Source: an uncultured Prevotellaceae bacterium (GTDB taxonomy: Bacteria > Bacteroidota > Bacteroidia > Bacteroidales > Bacteroidaceae). From it: DNA of 57,894 nucleotides. The stretch covers positions 1 to 57,894 of the forward strand of contig CACXSA010000004.1 of the NCBI GenBank assembly GCA_902770195.1. The letters run 5' to 3'. Positions 1-8,800 of this stretch are shown here, piece by piece. A program made the translations under genes and the position numbers. A model generated the notes under the pieces. That model was not told the DNA's origin, did not search any database, and saw only the letters and a list, made by a program, of their open reading frames with translations. The stretch's first letter is position 1, and every line of letters starts with the position of its first letter.

Positions 1-770
1 GTCCTGATCTTGCCGTCAGGATACTTCACCTTATAGCGTTCGAAATGGTGTTCCTCTATGACGCATTTCAGGTCACGCACCACCTTGGGCTTTAGCTTCT
101 TGATGACAGTGCACCCATCTGGCAGCCTGGTCAGGTCGCACCTATGCTCTATGGGGGTGCCTACCACCTGCTTGTTGTAGGTACAGCCCTCACGACTGGG
201 ACCATGATAGACCGATTTCACCTCTTGCTCCGTAGATGCATCCTCTGTTTCCGAGGGTTGTGGCTGACTACCGCTATTATTGACAGATGCCTTTCCACCC
301 ATGTCATCCCTGCCGTCATTCTTGCCCTTGGTCATCTTGTTCTTTCCACTACCCTTTAGGCTCTTGGATGTACCAAAATGCTCTGAGTTCAGCACACCCA
401 GACGCTCATTGGCTGTCTGCAGCTCGCGGGTAAGCTTAAGCACCTTATCCTTGGCCTCCTTCAGCTCGCCTGTCATCTTCTCAAACTGCTGCCACATCTT
501 CCTGCGTTCATCCGACTCGAGCCTCGCGGTAGCATTGGCCTCCTTCAGTTGTCTTGCCATCTCGTCCAGAGACTCCTGCATGGCTGCCTGCTGCTGGCGG
601 TTCTGTTCCTTCTCCTCCATGTACTGGCCATACAGGAAACGGATATAGCTCCGAAGCTCTTCCATCGTAGTCATACCTTCAGACGGATCGTACGGAGCAG
701 CAGGCTTCGATTCCAGCTCCTCCATACGCTTCTGATGAAGCACTCTTTGGGTCAGTTCGTCTATTTCCAT
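1..770 (-). CDS. tnpC: IS66 family transposase (TnpC), N-terminal part, cut by window edge
   Basis: This open frame starts with ATG at 770 and continues to the window edge without a stop (about 256 codons). The visible protein begins MEIDELTQRVLHQKRMEELE and is a long charged, Gln/Glu/Lys-rich coiled-coil segment (roughly residues 1-130). It then has a basic linker (GTSKSLKGSGKNK) and a zinc-finger-like part beginning GPSREGCTYNKQVVG. This is the usual N-terminal layout of Bacteroidetes IS66 TnpC: leucine-zipper/coiled-coil, linker, IS66 zinc-binding domain, then the DDE catalytic core, which would lie beyond the edge. It is the last and largest gene of the element, 108 bp after tnpB. The DDE residues cannot be seen, so activity is unknown. 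Confidence 0.85.
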   Translation of the reverse strand, partial: MEIDELTQRVLHQKRMEELESKPAAPYDPSEGMTTMEELRSYIRFLYGQYMEEKEQNRQQQAAMQESLDEMARQLKEANATARLESDERRKMWQQFEKMTGELKEAKDKVLKLTRELQTANERLGVLNSEHFGTSKSLKGSGKNKMTKGKNDGRDDMGGKASVNNSGSQPQPSETEDASTEQEVKSVYHGPSREGCTYNKQVVGTPIEHRCDLTRLPDGCTVIKKLKPKVVRDLKCVIEEHHFERYKVKYPDGKIR

Positions 771-878
771 ATCCTTTGTAATCCTCTACAAAGGTACTAA
801 AAATATCTGAAACTACCAAATAATATTTCATCTAATTATCTGATTATCAGTTAATTAACGTTAACTCAAAAAAAACAA

Positions 879-1217
879 TCAGCTGATTCTCAACGTCTTG
901 ATTACTGGTGCCTGAAGTACTGCGACCAGATCCTTCCAGTCTATGCGATAGGCTCTCTCACCATCACCAGTGAACTTTACCTGTACAAACCTGTAGCCAT
1001 CTACAAAGGTCTTCTCATGCAAATAGTAGGCATGATTCTCGTAGTGGATCATGCGCACCCTGCGACAGTTTCTCGACATGAAGATATACACATCACCGTT
1101 CAGGGGATCGCGGTGGTACTTGTTACGTACTATCTCAGCTACTCTGGGAGCCTTACAGCGCATATCGTGGAAATTTGGAAGGAAATAGAACTTCTTCAAT
1201 CCGGAGAGTGTCAGCAT
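879..1217 (-). CDS. tnpB: IS66 family accessory protein TnpB (Orf2-like)
   Basis: This 112-aa protein matches the size and pattern of IS66 TnpB/Orf2. It opens MLTLSGLKKFYFLPN, with the basic, aromatic-rich stretch PLNGDVYIFMSRNCRRVRM in the middle; the equivalent in classical TnpB is the G-x-vyvF.nrrr-x-riKil segment. TnpB is needed for transposition in IS66 elements, although its biochemical role is unclear. The start codon overlaps the end of the upstream small gene (ATG at 1217, upstream stop at 1213-1211), which suggests translational coupling. No defect is seen. Confidence 0.85.
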   Translation of the reverse strand: MLTLSGLKKFYFLPNFHDMRCKAPRVAEIVRNKYHRDPLNGDVYIFMSRNCRRVRMIHYENHAYYLHEKTFVDGYRFVQVKFTGDGERAYRIDWKDLVAVLQAPVIKTLRIS

Positions 1218-1465
1218 AGCCCCTCCAGTTTCTCTACCAACGTTTTCAGCTCCTGGTAGTCTAAGCCGACCTTGCGAAGATGAAGTCCATCGCTGGTCTG
1301 AATTGTAACCTGTATACCAGCCGGTTCTGCCTTGCGGCCCCTTCGCCTTGATGACTTGAGCGTAGGCTCGTCATCTTCACAGAATGAATTAATGGACTCC
1401 TCCTCGGGAACCCCCTCTGTCTGGTACAGAAACCAGAGCTTTTCAAAATCTTTGCTACTGAACAT
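1211..1465 (-). CDS. IS66 small accessory protein (TnpA-like)
   Basis: This 84-aa protein is the first gene of the IS66 element. It has an acidic N-terminal half (about residues 15-35) followed by a basic segment SSRRRGRKAEPAGIQ and ends in a short helical part (LDYQELKTLVEKLEGL). Its position ahead of tnpB, its size and the seven-base overlap with tnpB identify it as the TnpA-position protein of a Bacteroidetes IS66 element. It differs strongly from the HTH-type TnpA of proteobacterial IS66, so the name rests mainly on context. Confidence 0.7.
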   Translation of the reverse strand: MFSSKDFEKLWFLYQTEGVPEEESINSFCEDDEPTLKSSRRRGRKAEPAGIQVTIQTSDGLHLRKVGLDYQELKTLVEKLEGLC

Positions 1466-1542
1466 AATCGAAAAATTTAAAATTCAGTGCAAAGGTAAAT
1501 TTTTATCTTAATCGCCGCAATACGTCATTTTTGGACGCTTAC

Positions 1543-1722
1543 AATCAGGTCACGAAGACTCTCACGATTACTCAGTTGGCCGAACATCATTGCAAGCAAT
1601 TGGTTCCAACAAGTGAAGTGCTTCACGTAGCGGTTACCATCATACTTGCGAACGTAGTTGTTGAACTGAGTCCTGTTCAGAAAAGCGGTAAGTTGAGCGA
1701 AAACGTATTTGTCTTGGAACAT
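1543..1722 (-). pseudogene. IS4-family transposase (DUF4372-type), 5' fragment interrupted by IS66
   Basis: The fragment encodes MFQDKYVFAQLTAFLNRTQF followed by a segment that includes HFTCWNQLLAMMFGQLSNRE and SLRDLI. This is the conserved N-terminal domain (DUF4372) of IS4-family transposases common in Bacteroidetes. The frame is intact from the ATG at 1722 to the IS66 junction at 1542/1543, after which the reading frame enters IS66 DNA and stops. The start is set by a good promoter (-7 at 1745-1752). The in-frame TTG at 1731 is less likely. The rest of this transposase should lie on the far side of the IS66 element, outside the window. Confidence 0.85.
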
Positions 1723-1744
1723 AGCAGTCAATTGTATTTGGCTG

Positions 1745-1778
1745 CAAAGTTACAAAATCAAGTCCGTTTCATTTCAAA
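1745..1778 (-). promoter_or_regulatory. Bacteroidetes promoter for the IS4 transposase
   Basis: On the minus strand the -7 box TAACTTTG lies at 1752-1745 and a TTTG -33 element at 1778-1775, with a 22-bp spacer. It is about 20 bp upstream of the ATG at 1722, which supports that start. Confidence 0.6.
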
Positions 1779-1842
1779 AACCTGCATAATAGACTGAATT
1801 TCAATTGTTTCAAAGAGCGATTAGTCCACTTTAACGGGACAG

Positions 1843-2213
1843 TAGTGATTTATAATATAAGGATTCATATTGCCAAACAATATTTAGTTGTGACGAATAA
1901 TACTTTTAATTATCGCTTTCAGCCATTCTGGTATATAGTAATTCCGTGTTCTTAATGACCTAAAGAAAATTTCAAAAGCTTTTCTACCTTCCATACTTTC
2001 TTGATAAAGAAGCAAATAAAAATAGCAATAGTATATTCTGCCTCATAATAATGTTGGTTACAATTGTTTACAACATAGAGTACAGAATTATTAAGTTTCT
2101 ATCAACAAAAAAAACAAATCCCACATCTGAAACATGTCAAATGTGGGGGAATCTTGTCTATATGAGCCAACGAGATACCTTAATAAATAAGTTCAAAACA
2201 TAGTGAGTAAAAG
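1843..2213. other. Intergenic spacer without a visible gene
   Basis: This AT-rich stretch separates the nested insertion sequences from the minus-strand island. I see no open frame with coding character. The only recognisable structure is the terminator at 2120-2147. Confidence 0.5.
2106..2149 (-). terminator. Rho-independent terminator for the 2214-2933 gene
   Basis: On the minus strand the 7-bp stem CCCACAT/ATGTGGG (2147-2141 with 2126-2120) is followed by GATTTGTTTTTTTT. It lies about 65 bp downstream of the stop codon at 2214. Confidence 0.7.
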
Positions 2214-2933
2214 TTAATGGGATTCCCTGATAACCACTCCATGGTGGCAAATAAGTGAATCTTTTACATCTAGAATCGTAATAGAATCGGAATCAAATGA
2301 CTTATACTTTGAATTCTTAGATCTAGTTACTGTAATAGATGTTGGACTTGGTTTAAATGCACAGTCAACCATTTTTGTCATATTGAAGTATGATGATGGT
2401 TTTATAACAACACCCTTTAAAGTATCATATTCGACACGGAGGTTGTTCATGTGTATTAAGTCTAGAGGCTTTTCCTCTTGCCTTTCTTTCATCTTCTTTA
2501 TGTCTTGTTTTACCTTCAATGTCATTTCACTGTAATAAGTTCTATTAAAATAAGCCACCTCCTTAGTCGTGTTATTAAAATAATGGGTTCCTGGTTCATT
2601 TAGAGCATTAGAGTCTTTCCCTTCAGGAATCTTTGATCTGTCAAAATAGTACTTCACAACAATATCATAATTATCATCCTTATAAACTATCTCTTTTATC
2701 TCTATTGCCCCATAAGAAATTATTATACCGAGTAGAAATTGTAAAAGCCAAAACAAAAAGAATGCACAAATTACAGAAAGAATAGCACTTACTCCAAAGG
2801 TAGTTGCAAAACTTTTCAATCCTTTATTGGATTCCTTCTGAAATGATTTGAAACCAATGTACAATGTAAGCAATATACCTACAATAACACATAGCCCCCA
2901 AAGAACGTTAGATAGAGTTTCTTCTAAAATCAT
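2214..2933 (-). CDS. Unknown membrane protein with two N-terminal TM segments
   Basis: This 239-aa protein is not recognised. Two hydrophobic segments are visible at about residues 8-28 (VLWGLCVIVGILLTLYIGF) and 44-75 (a long Phe/Leu/Ile-rich stretch including SVICAFFLFWLLQFLLGIII). Residues 80-239 form a soluble, Lys/Asp-rich domain with no motif I know. The short loop between the helices is basic, so the C-terminal domain may be extracytoplasmic if the hairpin is inserted in the usual way; this is inference. It follows the secreted zinc-ribbon gene by 41 bp on the same strand and is the last gene before the terminator at 2120-2147. Composition is AT-rich like the rest of the island. Confidence 0.65.
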   Translation of the reverse strand: MILEETLSNVLWGLCVIVGILLTLYIGFKSFQKESNKGLKSFATTFGVSAILSVICAFFLFWLLQFLLGIIISYGAIEIKEIVYKDDNYDIVVKYYFDRSKIPEGKDSNALNEPGTHYFNNTTKEVAYFNRTYYSEMTLKVKQDIKKMKERQEEKPLDLIHMNNLRVEYDTLKGVVIKPSSYFNMTKMVDCAFKPSPTSITVTRSKNSKYKSFDSDSITILDVKDSLICHHGVVIRESH

Positions 2934-2974
2934 AGTTTCAATCCCTCATTCGTGTCGGGTACAACTTCTTCTTG

Positions 2975-3469
2975 TTAATAATCTTTGAGTAAACGAACAC
3001 TTGCTGCCAGTTTAGGGTCAATCAGAATGCGCCCACAATATTCACATACCACAACTTTCTTATAACATTTGATATCGTGCAATTGTTTTTGTGGTATCTT
3101 ATTTGAACAACCGCCACAGGCATCACCATTCACGTTCACAATGCCTATTTTGTTGCGAGTGGTAATTCGTATGCGCTTAAAAGATGACAATAGGTGAGGT
3201 TCTATCAAATACTCCAAACTACGGGAACTTTGTAGAAGTTTTTCTTCGTCTACATTGATCGCATCAATACCTTCAGTCTGCTGTTCACTTTTGGCCTTAA
3301 TACTATCTAATTCTGTGAGAACGATTTGAAGTTGATAGAGTTTTCTCAGTTTCTCTTTGACACTTTTATTTATAATGTCACTTTTATTGGCATCTGCACG
3401 TATCGGATCTTGAGCAGATGCAAGAATAGAACTTGCTATGAACATTATAAAAAACAGAAACTTCGTCAT
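2975..3469 (-). CDS. Secreted protein with coiled coil and C-terminal C4 zinc ribbon
   Basis: This 164-aa protein starts with a clear signal peptide (MTKFLFFIMFIASSILASAQ, cleavage after ASA-Q or nearby). Residues about 28-95 are helical and charged. Residues 117-152 carry CGGC...CEYC: the pattern CGGCSNKIPQKQLHDI followed by VVVCEYCGRILI is that of the zf-RING_7/C4 zinc-ribbon domain, normally found at the C-terminus of cytoplasmic coiled-coil proteins. The start codon overlaps the stop of the upstream frameshifted gene as ATGA, so the two are translationally coupled. A secreted copy of this domain is unusual. Function is unknown. Confidence 0.7.
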   Translation of the reverse strand: MTKFLFFIMFIASSILASAQDPIRADANKSDIINKSVKEKLRKLYQLQIVLTELDSIKAKSEQQTEGIDAINVDEEKLLQSSRSLEYLIEPHLLSSFKRIRITTRNKIGIVNVNGDACGGCSNKIPQKQLHDIKCYKKVVVCEYCGRILIDPKLAASVRLLKDY

Positions 3470-3869
3470 GTTTTCAATATGAATAAAATTATTGTAGTCT
3501 TATCGTCGAAACAAATTGATTGTAGGCTCACTGCAGAAAGTGCTCCTCTCAGTTTCTCGATTTGATCAAGGTGTACTACTAATGTATTGGAACCTTTATC
3601 ATCAATAATACCACTAAGTGTTTCCCTAAAAAACTCCAGGAAGCCTTTTGCAGCCATCTCAAGACCAAGCCCCGCAACTTTACAACAAGATCTGTTCTTT
3701 CGACTTTTATCACTTCCAAATTAATACTTACTTTTTTGTGGACCATGAAAACCTTCATGTCCTTTCGCAACTCGATGGTTTGGGGATCAACATATCCAAT
3801 TTCTACGCCTTGGCCTGTTTCCTCTTGTATTATGGACTCCAATTCACTATAACTGATTTGTAATTTCAT
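3466..3869 (-). pseudogene. Unknown ~134-aa protein split by a one-base frameshift
   Basis: The first frame (from ATG 3869) reads MKLQISYSELESIIQEETGQ... to about VERTDLVVK. The continuing homologous-looking frame reads VAGLGLEMAAKGFLEFFRET and ends at the TGA 3468-3466, overlapping the next gene by ATGA. Joining them needs one extra A in the run read GTAAAGTTG on the minus strand (about 3682-3690), giving VVK-VAGLGLEMAAKG. The rejoined protein has a beta-rich N-terminal half and an amphipathic helical half. The tidy stop/start overlap with the zinc-ribbon gene indicates that the second frame is the genuine C-terminus. It could be a real mutation, a sequencing error or -1 frameshifting. I do not recognise the family. 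Confidence 0.6.
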
Positions 3870-4049
3870 TTTTTTTCGTTTTCAATTTACTGTTGCAAAT
3901 ACCCCCCAATGAATTTTAAATAAAGTTAGATGTTTTCTTGTCCACCACAATGCTATCAGGAACTACAACGGCAAAGGATAGCTGTAAACGAACTTTCTTT
4001 GATTGCTGTTTGACAAACCACTTGTTCCGAATACCAGTTAGTGCTTATT

Positions 4050-4520
4050 TTATTTTAAAACGTGACCTGTTTCATCAAAGTAGGTAATCGTATTATCTTT
4101 TACCCCTTTAATACGCTTGTTTTCCATAACCTCCATTAAATCAAATTCAGTAGGAACAGTATATTTTTTGTTAGTCAATACACCATATTCCCAGAAAAAC
4201 AAGCCATATTTGCCACCCTTCTGTATTATTGCACCAAACGATTTATTCTTCTTGTATAAGAATTCAATAGAATCATGTATAGCAGGCAATGCCACGCTAT
4301 TGGTATCACTAAACAAGCCAGAAGAATGGAGTAAAACACCAAACTTCCCATCTTTCACAAGAAGATGGAAATGTTCTTTTACTCCATTCTTATTTTTGCG
4401 ATTCAAGTTTTGGACATAATCAAACTTCTTTTGAAAGTTACTTATGCCGATATTAATGCTCGTAGTAGGTACTAACTGCAATTCTGGATACTGATCCATG
4501 AAAGGTGTATAATCGTTCAT
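4050..4520 (-). CDS. Unknown small protein with WG-like beta repeats
   Basis: I start this at ATG 4520 (MNDYTPFMDQYPELQLV, 156 aa) rather than the in-frame TTG ten codons upstream. Residues about 50-150 show two repeats of the type DGKFGVLL-HSSGLFSD and GGKYGLFFWEYGVLT, resembling WG/KWG beta-propeller-like repeats of Bacteroidetes. The C-terminus reads TYFDETGHVLK. No signal peptide or TM segment is visible. It lies between the terminator at 4559-4600 and the frameshifted gene, so it probably has its own promoter, which I could not identify. The WG assignment is tentative. Confidence 0.6.
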   Translation of the reverse strand: MNDYTPFMDQYPELQLVPTTSINIGISNFQKKFDYVQNLNRKNKNGVKEHFHLLVKDGKFGVLLHSSGLFSDTNSVALPAIHDSIEFLYKKNKSFGAIIQKGGKYGLFFWEYGVLTNKKYTVPTEFDLMEVMENKRIKGVKDNTITYFDETGHVLK

Positions 4521-4558
4521 AATGATTTCAAATCGAAAAGATAGATTCAAAAATCATT

Positions 4559-4600
4559 AAAAGACCAGTCATACACTAATTGTGTTAGGACTGGTCTTTT
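4559..4600 (-). terminator. Strong terminator at the end of the sigma-dynamin-HerA operon
   Basis: A perfect 12-bp inverted repeat, AAAAGACCAGTC (4559-4570) and GACTGGTCTTTT (4589-4600), has an 18-nt loop. On the minus strand it is 10 bp after the stop of the 4610-4936 gene and carries its own U-run, so it marks the operon's 3' end. It is symmetrical and could act on both strands. Confidence 0.85.
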
Positions 4601-4609
4601 AATGACACT

Positions 4610-4936
4610 TTATTTCTTCAGTCCATATACCATCTTGTTTCTAAGAATATTCTTTAGGTGAATGCTATTTATCTTCGGATCTTTCTGAAGCATCCCATAC
4701 GAGAGAATAATAGCAGGCTCTTTCATCTTTAGTTGTTCACGCAAGACTTTTGAATCTATGCCCTCTATCTCATCAAACTCAGGAATAATTCCTTCATCCA
4801 TCCAAGCTTTAAGCATCTCTGCTGCCTTCCCATCAAGATTAAGCAAGCGATCAATGGTTTGATCTAAACCAAAAGCTTCGACATATCCTTCTTGAATAAG
4901 GCGATTCTTCAATTCTTGTCTATCAATTGTATTCAT
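4610..4936 (-). CDS. Small helical acidic protein, last gene of the operon
   Basis: This 108-aa protein is not recognised. It is predicted helical from its pattern, with acidic patches (AWMDEGIIPEFDEIEGIDSK at about residues 45-64) and a basic C-terminus (NILRNKMVYGLKK). It has no signal peptide or TM segment. It starts 11 bp after the metalloprotease stop and is followed immediately by the terminator, so it is co-transcribed with the metalloprotease. A small protein directly behind a protease or toxin gene is often an inhibitor or immunity protein; that role here is only a positional guess. Confidence 0.7.
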   Translation of the reverse strand: MNTIDRQELKNRLIQEGYVEAFGLDQTIDRLLNLDGKAAEMLKAWMDEGIIPEFDEIEGIDSKVLREQLKMKEPAIILSYGMLQKDPKINSIHLKNILRNKMVYGLKK

Positions 4937-4947
4937 ATTTTTCTGTT

Positions 4948-5865
4948 TTAAGCATTAATCATATCATGAGTAACATTCCTTACTACTGTCTCACCAGCAT
5001 AACGAGCATCAATTTCAAGAGGATTATAAAAATAGCCCCAAGGATCATAACAATATGGTTGATCATAATTGTATATTTCTTGAGCAACTTCCCATTCTTT
5101 CCTTACGTCCTCTGCTACATTATGATAACCTTGTACAGCCTCAAATTGATATTGGTGTCTTAGTTCATGAGTTATAGTGCTCATTATTTGGAGGGGAGAT
5201 GACCATGCCGAAAGCAAATCATTCGACAAATGTATACTTCCATCGCCATTATTATATCCGCCGACGCCAGGTTCTAAATCTTCAAAATAAACGCCTGCGT
5301 AGTTTTGAAGTTCAAAAGCTTGGGCGACTTCATTGGCATAAGCTCCAGCTATCTCTTTCCTTTGTTCCAAAGAAAGGTTTGCCCAATTCTCAATTACACC
5401 AGAATTAAAAATCTCCTTTGCAGCCTCGGTACACTTGTCAAGACCAAAATCCCGTTCCTCCACAAAATTACCGCCCAAATTCTCTATCGCTTTAGCGTCA
5501 GCATCATTACCTGTAAAGAAATCCTTGACACTATCATAGACACCAATAAAGAATTCGTCTATCTTATGGCTCCAATCAGACAACGTATCGCTAATGGAGG
5601 CTTTACAGCCGTCAATGGTCTCTTTTACTGCTGGCATTTCTGACAACTTATGTAAACCATAAGCAATTGCGGCAGGATGAATCATGCTTGCCAAGTTTGG
5701 CTTCTCTGCGTCCTGCTTGACAGCATCATTACGATTCTCGTTTTTCCCAAGATTTGCTAAAGATGCGTTACGTTCCGTCTCTTCAAGCATTTGAGTGTCC
5801 TTAGACAACTCCGCTAACAAGGATTCTTGCCTCGTTCTTTCAAGATTCTGTTCTTCGATGTTCAT
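4948..5865 (-). CDS. Zinc metalloprotease-like protein (HExxH), candidate effector
   Basis: I chose ATG 5865 (MNIEEQNLER, 305 aa) because it overlaps the upstream ATPase stop as ATGA; an upstream in-frame start would overlap the ATPase by 37 bases. Residues 1-60 are acidic and helical; 61-130 are amphipathic. The C-terminal domain (about 140-305) has the zinc motif HELRHQYQ at 233-240, with Glu234 as catalytic base, followed 45 residues later by NPLEIDARYAG (281-291). The Glu/Asp of that motif could be the third metal ligand, as in gluzincin-like toxin metallopeptidases. The stretch GSIHLSNDLL before HExxH also fits such domains. There is no signal peptide. Its place after a pump-like ATPase and before a small acidic protein suggests an effector or processing protease; the substrate is unknown. 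Confidence 0.78.
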   Translation of the reverse strand: MNIEEQNLERTRQESLLAELSKDTQMLEETERNASLANLGKNENRNDAVKQDAEKPNLASMIHPAAIAYGLHKLSEMPAVKETIDGCKASISDTLSDWSHKIDEFFIGVYDSVKDFFTGNDADAKAIENLGGNFVEERDFGLDKCTEAAKEIFNSGVIENWANLSLEQRKEIAGAYANEVAQAFELQNYAGVYFEDLEPGVGGYNNGDGSIHLSNDLLSAWSSPLQIMSTITHELRHQYQFEAVQGYHNVAEDVRKEWEVAQEIYNYDQPYCYDPWGYFYNPLEIDARYAGETVVRNVTHDMINA

Positions 5866-8800
5866 GACAATAAATGTTTTTTTGTTTCTGTAAACCAAGC
5901 ATTATATATCCTTTTACTGGTATCGTCCTTTTCGCCGTACTGCATCATCAGACATTGACGGACTGCCAGCTTTAGATTTTCTGATATAGAGGCCTGTTGG
6001 GCAACAAAACTATCAAGCAACAAATCCAATTCTTTAAAATCCTTTGCTTTCTTAACATTTTGCTCAACAGCTATCCTTGCAGACAATAAATCTACAACGA
6101 TATGAGACAGCCTGGCAAAATTTTCATCTTGCCAAATCACGTCTTTTCCCTGTTTAACATCAGCAATAATGTTTGTAATTTCAATTTTTAGTGATGTAGG
6201 CATTCTGCAATTCTGGATGTTTCCGAGAACAAAGTCTGTATCCAATTCTATTGGTACATTGATTCGCCCTTTAAGCAATAATTTCAAGATTTCAGCATTT
6301 ATTGCCTTAGAATTATCAAACCTACGCGTTCCATCAATAGGAGTAAAGGGAGTCCTCTCACCTTTGTACATATCTATTTTACACAAAACTGGAGCAACCC
6401 AATCATTCTGATAAACTACGGCCACACCTGTCGGTAGTTTTGCAATCTCATCAATCTGATTATCCTTCATGCTTGCTGCCTTACCCGTAATTTTTCGATC
6501 ATCACCGTCGGGCAGTCGCATAATAATCTTTGTATTTGTGTTCTTGATGGCAGCGGGAGCAACTGAAGTAGGTGATTGGTCAACTATAACAAAACTCTCA
6601 CCGTATGTACGCATCTCCGCAATGGCATTGGTAATCATTTCTACCGACTTCCCAGCAACATTGCTGCCTTCCATCGATTGCTCTGTTGAAGTACGTTTCA
6701 AGATATTATGAGCCTCTTCCAAAACAGTAATATGCCGTAACCCGCTATTTGCTTCTTTTACAGTGGACATTCGATATTCACTTAGTCGCATGATCAGAAT
6801 GCCCATAATGAGAGATTTCGTCTCCAAAGAACCGACACGGCTTAAATCAATAATGGCATTTTCATCAAACAGCACATCATCTTTTAAATCGGTTGAAGCA
6901 AAAATTTCACCATTAATTCCATTCGTTAATGATTCTACACGAGTAATCAAAGAACCGGTATAGTTACTTTTCACTTCCTCAGAATAAGCCGACTCGTTAA
7001 TCGCTTGTACTAATTCTTGCTGTAAATCAGCAAATGTTGGGAATAACTCAGTTGCATATCGGTTGTTTGAATTAATCAAGTCCCAGCCACACTTTTCATA
7101 GCACGCCAATACTGCCTTTTTGAGAACTGCAGGCATTGCTGCATACATTGGCCAACATACATTAAAAATTTCAACCAAACGGTCAACATGTTCTAATACA
7201 TGAATTCCATTATCACCTGTTGGAAAACGGAATGGATTTATACGTAATAGTCTTGTGATTTTAGGATTGGTACCAAAAACGGCAACATTACCAAAAACAT
7301 TTTTATATTCGCCTTTAGCTGGCTCTATTATTAAGAACTTTGCCCCTGTAGAAAGAGCCTCGCCAATCAGTTTATATACTGTCTCACTCTTACCACATCC
7401 AGTAGATCCCGTAACAAAAACATGCTGAGTTAAACTCTTTTGCTTTAGAGTAACCTTATTTTCTGGGTATTCCATTCCATAATCAAAAATGCAACCTAAC
7501 CCAATTTCACGACTTTTCTTGTTCCCAGAATAGCTAACAACTTCTTTAGCCAAAGATGCATGTTCCACAACAGGAAGCCCCGGGACAGATTTACGTGGCA
7601 ACCCCATCATCATAGCTAGTTCCGAACTGTTTATAAGTGATGTCCCTGTGACATGAATATCTTGCTCTGATTTGTTCTTATATAGAAAAACAGGATGAGT
7701 GAAACAAGAAATTGCAAGTGGAAGTCCCTTTGCCAAGTTTTCTTTTGCGCCATCAAGATACCATGAATTGATAGCAGAAACCTCCACACCAGAACTCTCA
7801 CCTTCCATAATTGATCGAAAAATTGTTGCTCCTATTTCTGCCGTTGCTCTATCATTTTCATATGACAAGAAATAGACGCCAGTTTGCCATAGTCCAGAAC
7901 CTTCAGCTTGGTTAATTCGTTCAAGTTGATTATCAATACGTTTTAGCAACTCATCAATGTGCTTGTCGCGGATAGTTATAGTCACAGTCTTTGATTCACC
8001 AATAGTTGCAGTTTGGCCATTGCTCATACTAAAGTTGTCCGCATGAGAAGAACTTTCAGAATGACTTTCTGTGAATCCTTCATTGGTACCAACTGTATAA
8101 GTTTCACTTTTACTCTTAGTGTCATTCTTTGACTTACTACCTTCTCCCAAAACTTTCCCTAAGCCAGCAGCTGCGCCAAGTCCCATCATAATAGCACCGG
8201 CAGGCGCGCCTACTCCTGTAGCTGTTAAATATGTTCCTGCATAAAATAAAGGCTCTGCTATTGTTCCTGCTTTCCCCCAAAAATTCTTTTGCGAGCTTCC
8301 TTTTGATACACTTTCTCCTTCGGTATTTGCTTTAGAATATTGTAATGAGTGGGTCTTACCAGACATTTCACTAACAGTCTTTGTATCTGTGTAGCCCTTT
8401 GTGCTAGTAAGACTATTAGCCATTGACTCGCTATTTGAATACGCTAATTGCTGGGATGCCTGTGAAGAAAGCTGGGTATACAACATTTCATATCCAACAC
8501 GAATATTATGGATATCTTCAGCAGTCTGATTCTTTGCCAAAACTACAGCCGTATATTCCTTGCCACGCATAGCTAATGCTAACTTCTCAATTCCTTGTAT
8601 GTAGCCAGAGTTTGAACGGTCTTGATCTTTAGATTTAATAGAGGGGATTCCTACACACGAACTTATACTCTTTGCCTCCCTGAGCCGTGCAAAAATTTTA
8701 TCTTGCTCAGATGCACTTGCCCCTTTTTCTATAAAAGAGATGTCATTCATTTGGACACCAGGGAACTGTCCACAGATTGCACTTTTAAATGTCTCCGCAA

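Larger units (their letters stand above)
1..1542 (-). mobile_element. IS66-family insertion sequence, 3' part beyond window
   Basis: Three minus-strand genes in the IS66 order (small TnpA-like protein, TnpB, then the large TnpC transposase) run off the left edge of the window. The right end is at about 1542, where the minus strand begins GTAAGCGTCC, the GTAA-type terminus usual for IS66. The element sits inside an IS4-family transposase gene, whose reading frame stops at exactly this point. IS66 elements usually duplicate 8 bp of target; the candidate copy here is 1543-1550 (AATCAGGT). The partner copy and left end lie outside the window. Confidence 0.88.
1543..1842 (-). mobile_element. IS4-family element, 5' end remnant (host of the IS66 insertion)
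   Basis: This includes the transposase fragment, its promoter and about 90 bp of leader. The likely outer end is near 1842, where the minus strand reads CTGTCCCGTTAAAGTGGACT. The exact terminus is inference because the other end is not visible. Confidence 0.55.

Noticed and set aside
5866-5898. Longer N-terminus of the metalloprotease
   Set aside because: It would overlap the ATPase by 37 bases, while ATG 5865 gives the ATGA overlap seen at the other junctions of the operon.
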